From Ornithinibacillus xuwenensis (lineage in GTDB: Bacteria > Bacillota > Bacilli > Bacillales > Amphibacillaceae), in the NCBI RefSeq assembly GCF_039614845.1, contig NZ_JBDIML010000002.1, positions 642,674-706,673 on the forward strand: 64,000 bases of DNA, in the 5' to 3' direction. The notes under the pieces are model-generated. The model saw only the letters and a list, made by a program, of their open reading frames with translations. It was not told the DNA's origin and made no database searches. The position numbers were made by a program, and so were the translations under genes. How positions within the stretch are numbered: position 1 is the first letter of the stretch; each line of letters begins with the position of its first letter. Positions 60,165 to 64,000 of this stretch are shown here, in pieces.

Positions 60165-61105
60165 TGAGAGCGAAATTAGGATGAAAAGCGCATGATGGGT
60201 GAGCTCATGCATGTTTTGAGCGGGGAAATGAGGTGAAAAGTGCATGAGGGATGCTCTCATGTATGTTTTGAGAGCAAATTCTGGTTGAAAAGTGCATGAG
60301 GGAGGTTCTCATGTATGTTTTGAGAGCAGATTCTGGTTGAAAGGTGCATGAGGGAGGTTCTCATGTATGTTTTGAGAGCAGATTCTGGTTAAAAAGTACA
60401 TGAGGGATGCTCTCATGTATGTTTTGAGAGGAAATTCTGGTTAAAAAGTACATGAGGGATGCTCTCATGTATGTTTTGAGAGGAAATTCTGGTTAAAAAG
60501 TACATGAGGGATGCTCTCATGTATGTTTTGAGAGGAAATTCTGGTTAAAAAGTACATGAGGGAGNNNNNNNNNNNNNNNNNNNNNNNNNNNNNNNNNNNN
60601 NNNNNNNNNNNNNNNNNNNNNNNNNNNNNNNNNNNNNNNNNNNNNNNNNNNNNNNATGAGGGAGGCTCTCATGTATGTTTTGAGAACAGATTCTGGTTGA
60701 AAAGTCCATGAGGGAGGTTCTCATGTATGTTTTGAGAGCAGAATCTGGTTGAAAGGGCATGAGGGAGGTTCTCATGTATGTTTTGAGAGGAAATTTTGGT
60801 TAAAAAGTACATGAGGGATGCTCTCATGTATGTTTTGAGAGGAAATTTTGGTCAAAAAGTACATGAGGGAGGTTCTCATGTATGTTTTAGGCGCAAAATC
60901 GAGATGAAAGGTGCATGATGGAGGCTGTCATGCATGTTTTGAGAGGAAATTCTGGTTAAAAAGTACATGAGGGATGCTCTCATGTATGTTTTGAGAGGAA
61001 ATTCTGGTTAAAAAGTACATGAAGGATGCTCTCATGTATGTTTTGAGAGCAAATTCTGATTGAAAAGTGCATGAGGAAGGTTCTCATGCATGTTTTGGGA
61101 GGAAA
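60165..61105. repeat. 52-bp tandem repeat array 2 (about 18 units, with assembly gap)
   Basis: A unit of about 52 bp recurs: CATGAGGGA-TGCT-CTCATG, then TATGTTTTGAGAG, AAATTCTGG and TTAAAAAGTA or TGAAAAGTG. Each unit holds a CATGAG/CTCATG hairpin followed by a T-rich stretch. Period and layout equal those of array 1 at 10.3-11.9 kb, but the sequence differs. Several adjacent units are identical, so copying is recent. A run of 91 N (60565-60655) lies inside. Confidence 0.95.
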
Positions 61106-61534
61106 TCAGAGAGGAATAATTCGAAACTTGGATGAGTGGGTCTTGTTTATTAAAGGAAAGAATTCATAGTTAAAATAGATCGAAAATAGGGTAATTAGAA
61201 AGAAAGCGTATTAGATTATTTTCCTTAGTACTTTATAACTACGAAAAATAGATAATTTGTAATATTGTACTTGCAAAAATTTACAATTAGTATTAATGTA
61301 TAACAAAATTTTCGGATTTTTTTCGAAAATAACATCTAATTTTTTCCTAAGGAAATACCATTAATAATTTGACGTTCAAAAAGCTTAAATTCGGTGCGCA
61401 CATTTTGTCGAACAGTTATTAGGAAAATTTAACCAATTAATTTGGTGTTTATAGTATACTAATATCATGTTAATTTTTTCGTTGTTTTTTGTTATCGTTG
61501 TAATTAGAATTCTCTATATTCTTGGAGGTTTAGC
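61106..61534. other. AT-rich intergenic region
   Basis: I see no gene or repeat here. TATACT at about 61456 could be a -10 element for the next gene, but a matching -35 is not clear. Confidence 0.4.
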
Positions 61535-61939
61535 ATGGGACGTCGCGGAGAAAATAAACAGACCATATGGGAAAAAGTACAGGATAGCTACAGTGATGAA
61601 GTTGTTGAGAATCTGAACCAGCTTGGAAAATATAAAGATTTAAAAAGAGAAGAACATATAAGTGAATTAATTAAGCGACCAGATACCGTAAAATTCGCTG
61701 AGGATATTTTAGTGCAGCTGTCTTCTGTTATTAAAAGGAGTAACAAGCTAACAGAGAATGCGAAGGAAGTACAACTGGATTCGATTACTTCACTATCCAA
61801 TCAGCTTTGCAAGGATTTATCTCCAATGGAAATGCGCTATATCTATACGGAAATTGCTACCATCAGAAGAACCGCTGATTCCATGGGGAAATATCGGTTG
61901 ATGCGATTTAAAAGAATTCTGCGTAATAGAAAGAAATAA
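61535..61939 (+). CDS. Hypothetical charged protein, 134 aa
   Basis: I do not recognise this protein. It is mainly helical and highly charged, with a basic start (GRRGENKQ) and a very basic end (RFKRILRNRKK). It has no membrane segment or signal. TTGGAGGTTTAGC precedes the ATG, a good ribosome binding site, and the frame has no competing long frame with a site. It lies alone between array 2 and a 480-bp gap. The charge pattern could suit nucleic acid binding, which is only a guess. Confidence 0.7.
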   Translation: MGRRGENKQTIWEKVQDSYSDEVVENLNQLGKYKDLKREEHISELIKRPDTVKFAEDILVQLSSVIKRSNKLTENAKEVQLDSITSLSNQLCKDLSPMEMRYIYTEIATIRRTADSMGKYRLMRFKRILRNRKK

Positions 61940-62370
61940 TTAAGGATCACTAGAATATCTTTAAGAGATATTTATCAGACCTTAATTACATATTGCATGG
62001 AAATAATTCCGTGATAATTTTGACATGATTCATTCATCATACAATTGAGTAGTATTGCTTTCCTCAAACCTTAAGGCTTTCTTACTGTGATCCGCCTGTA
62101 TGAAGTATGTCCTCTACTTGTTTATACTCAAGAAATCCCTGTCAAACCATGTTAACTCTTTTCAAAATTTAATAACAAAAATCAGCCCGTTATGAATTAA
62201 CTCATAAGGGTTATTTTGCATAACCGCACCTTCTGCTTTTGCTATATCAATATAAAAACAATCATGAAAAGCAATCAATTTTATCTGGATTCTGTATGCT
62301 TGTTTTCAGATTGATAATACTATTAAAGCAAGAGAGGATAGCCATTATATAAAACGATAAACCTCTCGAA
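61940..62370. other. Intergenic region with weak hairpins
   Basis: No gene is apparent. AATATCT/AGATATT flanked by TTAAGG/CCTTAA (about 61938-61987) forms an imperfect hairpin after the preceding gene. CCC-TTATGA/TCATAA-GGG followed by TTATTTT (about 62188-62218) is a second, degenerate terminator-like element without a gene. Confidence 0.4.
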
Positions 62371-62399
62371 TTCATAATAACTTAAATTAATGTTATACT
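62371..62399 (+). promoter_or_regulatory. Probable sigma-A promoter with extended -10
   Basis: TTCATA (62371-62376) and TGT-TATACT (62391-62399) have a 17-bp spacer, 27 bp before the chosen ATG. Confidence 0.5.
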
Positions 62400-62425
62400 G
62401 ACACCACGAAGGAGGAATGATACGT

Positions 62426-63202
62426 ATGGCAAATCAAGAAAATGATACAAAGCAGCCTTTTTATAAGAAATGGTGGCTCTGGGCAATTGTAGCAGTCGTA
62501 TTAGCTATTGCTATATTTGGCGGTGGCGATGAAGAAGATCCAAAAGAAACTGCTGATTCTGGTACTGAAGAAACACAAGATGAGGCAGATAAAGAGGAAT
62601 CGGATACTACAGAAAAAGGTTCGGATGATCAAGAAGCGGAAGAAGATGAAACAGATGAAGAGCAAACGGAGGAAGAAGAGCCGAATACTCGAGATAATTC
62701 TTCAGCTCAAGAAACTACGCTTAATGCCGGAACATTTGCTGTAGGAACCGACATTCCAGCTGGTCGCTATGTCATTACTGGAGATGGAATGGGTAACTTA
62801 TTTGTGTATGATGAGGATGGATTGCCATTAGTCAATGAAATTCTAGATACATCTGGTGAATTAGGGGTAACAAGTGTGACGACAGATATTGAAGATGGAC
62901 AAGAAATTGAAATTTCCGGTCTAAATTCAGTTAAATTTACTCCAGCCGAAACAGCACTATCCAATACATTATCTGCAGGTTCTTGGGAAGTTGGACTTGA
63001 TATAGAACCAGGTCGATACGATGTCACAGCACCTGGTGGCATGGGTAATTTCTTTATCTATGATGAAATGGGATTACCTTCCACTAATGAAATATTAGAT
63101 GCTTCAGGTGAAATGGGAGTTAAACAGATAACGGTTACCCTTGAAGAAGGACAAGAAATTGAAATTAGCGGATTAAATGAAGTTAATTTCGAAGCAAAAT
63201 AG
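62426..63202 (+). CDS. Membrane-anchored protein with two copies of a 77-aa beta domain
   Basis: This protein of about 258 aa has one membrane helix (about 17-34) and a long acidic linker rich in Glu, Asp and Thr (about 36-95). Two copies of a domain of about 77 aa follow. Both contain VGxDIxxGRYxxT, GMGNxFxYDExGLP, NEILDxSGExGV and EDGQEIEISGLN or EEGQEIEISGLN. The domain occurs in many Firmicutes surface proteins but I know no function for it. ATG 62426 is preferred, since GGAGGA abuts ATG 62417. It has its own promoter and terminator. Confidence 0.82.
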   Translation: MANQENDTKQPFYKKWWLWAIVAVVLAIAIFGGGDEEDPKETADSGTEETQDEADKEESDTTEKGSDDQEAEEDETDEEQTEEEEPNTRDNSSAQETTLNAGTFAVGTDIPAGRYVITGDGMGNLFVYDEDGLPLVNEILDTSGELGVTSVTTDIEDGQEIEISGLNSVKFTPAETALSNTLSAGSWEVGLDIEPGRYDVTAPGGMGNFFIYDEMGLPSTNEILDASGEMGVKQITVTLEEGQEIEISGLNEVNFEAK

Positions 63203-63215
63203 TATGTAACTTTAG

Positions 63216-63243
63216 AGCCACCATAAACATTTGGTGGCTTTCT
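63216..63243 (+). terminator. Intrinsic terminator
   Basis: The stem AGCCACCA/TGGTGGCT is followed by a short T-run. Confidence 0.8.
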
Positions 63244-63325
63244 ATGTTTTGCTATCTGTCGATTATTGTCACGCAAATATTGTACAATGTTATTAGTACA
63301 AGTATTGAAAATAAGGGGTGACAAA

Positions 63326-63781
63326 ATGGCTGATAAGAATCGATTTCGTTTTTGGAAGAAAAAACAAAGTGAAGCAGATTACCAAGAAGGTGCAAAGTTA
63401 TATGAAGCAAAGGCAAACGAATATTATGCAGACAATGAGAAAACGGAAAAGCTTGTTCGTGATGCAAAAGCGAAGTCTGAAAAAAATAAATCTGCTTTAG
63501 GAGATGCATGGGAAAAGATTCAACTATTATTTGAGCTTGTTGGTTCATGGAGAAAAGGGGAATATCGGGCAATTCCTAAGAAATCCATTATTATGATTAT
63601 CGCAACAATCATCTATTTTGTATCACCAGTAGACTTATTGCCAGATTTTATAGTTGGACTAGGGCTGTTTGATGATGCTGCTGTAATCTCATTTACATTT
63701 AAACAAATTGCTAATGACTTGGAAAAGTATAGAGCTTGGCGAGATAGTAGTAGGGAAGAAGATAATCTACCGAAGGACTAG
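63326..63781 (+). CDS. YkvA/DUF1232 family protein
   Basis: This protein of about 151 aa has a basic, coiled N-terminal part (1-85) and a DUF1232 hairpin (about 90-130) with the hallmark YFVSPVDLLPDFI and LGLFDDAAV. The family is membrane-associated and of unknown function. ATG 63326 has GGGGTGA 5 nt upstream; the frame is open to 63266 without a ribosome binding site. Confidence 0.87.
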   Translation: MADKNRFRFWKKKQSEADYQEGAKLYEAKANEYYADNEKTEKLVRDAKAKSEKNKSALGDAWEKIQLLFELVGSWRKGEYRAIPKKSIIMIIATIIYFVSPVDLLPDFIVGLGLFDDAAVISFTFKQIANDLEKYRAWRDSSREEDNLPKD

Positions 63782-63874
63782 TGGGTTAGCCTGAAGGTAG
63801 GTATTTATAGATTCTTGAATAATCTTTAGCTTGAAAGGAAATATGACTTTTATAAAAAATAACCGTCCCCATTG

Positions 63875-64000
63875 GTGGTTACCCCCAAAAGTTAGAGTTT
63901 CTATTATGCAGCTAATTGGCTGGAGTGAGTTCGGTATTCAACCGGACTCATCCCAGTCAATTTTTCTTTTGATCTTTCATGATTGTACCAATAGATATAT
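63875..64000 (-). mobile_element. IS3-family insertion sequence, one end (cut by window edge)
   Basis: The sequence ACCCCCAAAAGTTAGAG near 63880 has the form of an IS3/IS150-group terminal repeat, and the minus strand behind it encodes the end of an OrfB transposase. The exact tip is uncertain because the target duplication and the other end lie outside the window. Confidence 0.75.
63904..63999 (-). CDS. IS3-family transposase OrfB, C-terminal 31 residues (partial)
   Basis: The minus strand encodes YIYWYNHERSKEKLTGMSP followed by VEYRTHSSQLAA and a stop. The YNxxRxxxxLxxxSPxxYR pattern is the C-terminus of IS3-group integrase-type transposases. The rest lies beyond the window. Confidence 0.85.
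   Translation of the reverse strand, partial: YIYWYNHERSKEKLTGMSPVEYRTHSSQLAA

Noticed and set aside
60545..60775. Open frame on the minus strand through array 2
   Set aside because: It contains the N gap and repeat sequence only, and no start context.
60165..61105. CRISPR array
   Set aside because: Units are repeated along their full length, with some adjacent units identical, so there are no spacers.
63252..63572. 106-aa minus-strand frame over the YkvA-like gene
   Set aside because: It is antisense to a protein with the DUF1232 hallmark and has no own features.

Overview
The window is low-GC DNA with Bacillus-type ribosome binding sites, TTG and GTG starts and U-tract terminators. The gene content (TagO, TagD, TagB, TagGH, CsaB, SLH proteins, LCP proteins, DUF1659/DUF2922/YvrJ proteins, a SigO-like factor) points to a Gram-positive member of the Bacillaceae that carries both wall teichoic acid and an S-layer-type surface. 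I infer a relative of the Oceanobacillus/Virgibacillus/Ornithinibacillus group, but the sequence alone does not fix the genus.

Layout. 0-7 kb is ordinary chromosome: a CNNM/CorC-type membrane protein, the two halves of a ThrE-type exporter separated by an oppositely oriented PAS-GGDEF-EAL gene, a small membrane protein and a first TagO-like enzyme. 7-10.3 kb looks like the decayed remains of an integrated element. It holds a two-subunit sigma factor module (SigO-like, YvrJ, RsoA-like) with a LexA-box-like palindrome at its 5' end, an unknown 150-aa protein, a DUF4181-like membrane protein and a broken tyrosine recombinase. The recombinase runs directly into about 30 tandem copies of a 52-bp repeat (10.3-11.9 kb, with an assembly gap inside). 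A Vpr-like secreted protease, an amino-acid permease and a 41-aa membrane peptide follow.

17.8-59.2 kb is one large cell-surface locus. It holds two tagD-tagB pairs in direct orientation, about 12 kb apart. Between them lie a GDPD, a second TagO, a GH26-like hydrolase with copper-amine-oxidase-N-like flanks, the S-layer pyruvyltransferase CsaB, a DUF5693 membrane protein, a flippase and an SLH-anchored glucosaminidase. Next come a 1260-aa secreted glucosaminidase with six PA14-like modules, a GT2-glycerophosphotransferase fusion, two more CDP-polyol transferases, the TagGH exporter and a DHHW/MBOAT pair that probably O-acylates a polymer. A split IspD-like/SDR pair that probably makes CDP-ribitol is followed by two further transferases, a second GDPD, a lipoprotein, SLH-bearing GH18 and S8 enzymes, a third TagO, two LCP ligases and TagA. 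Taken together the genes could initiate, polymerise, decorate, export and attach at least one teichoic acid and one pyruvylated secondary polymer, and display SLH enzymes on the latter.

59.4-64 kb holds the DUF1659-DUF2922-YvrJ trio, a second 52-bp tandem array with a different sequence but the same period and hairpin layout (60.2-61.1 kb, again with a gap), two small unknown proteins, a YkvA-like protein and the end of an IS3-family element cut by the window edge. The most unusual features are the paired 52-bp arrays that bracket the surface locus, the LexA-box-linked SigO module in the element remnant, and the CsaB/GH26/DUF5693 cluster between duplicated tagDB genes.
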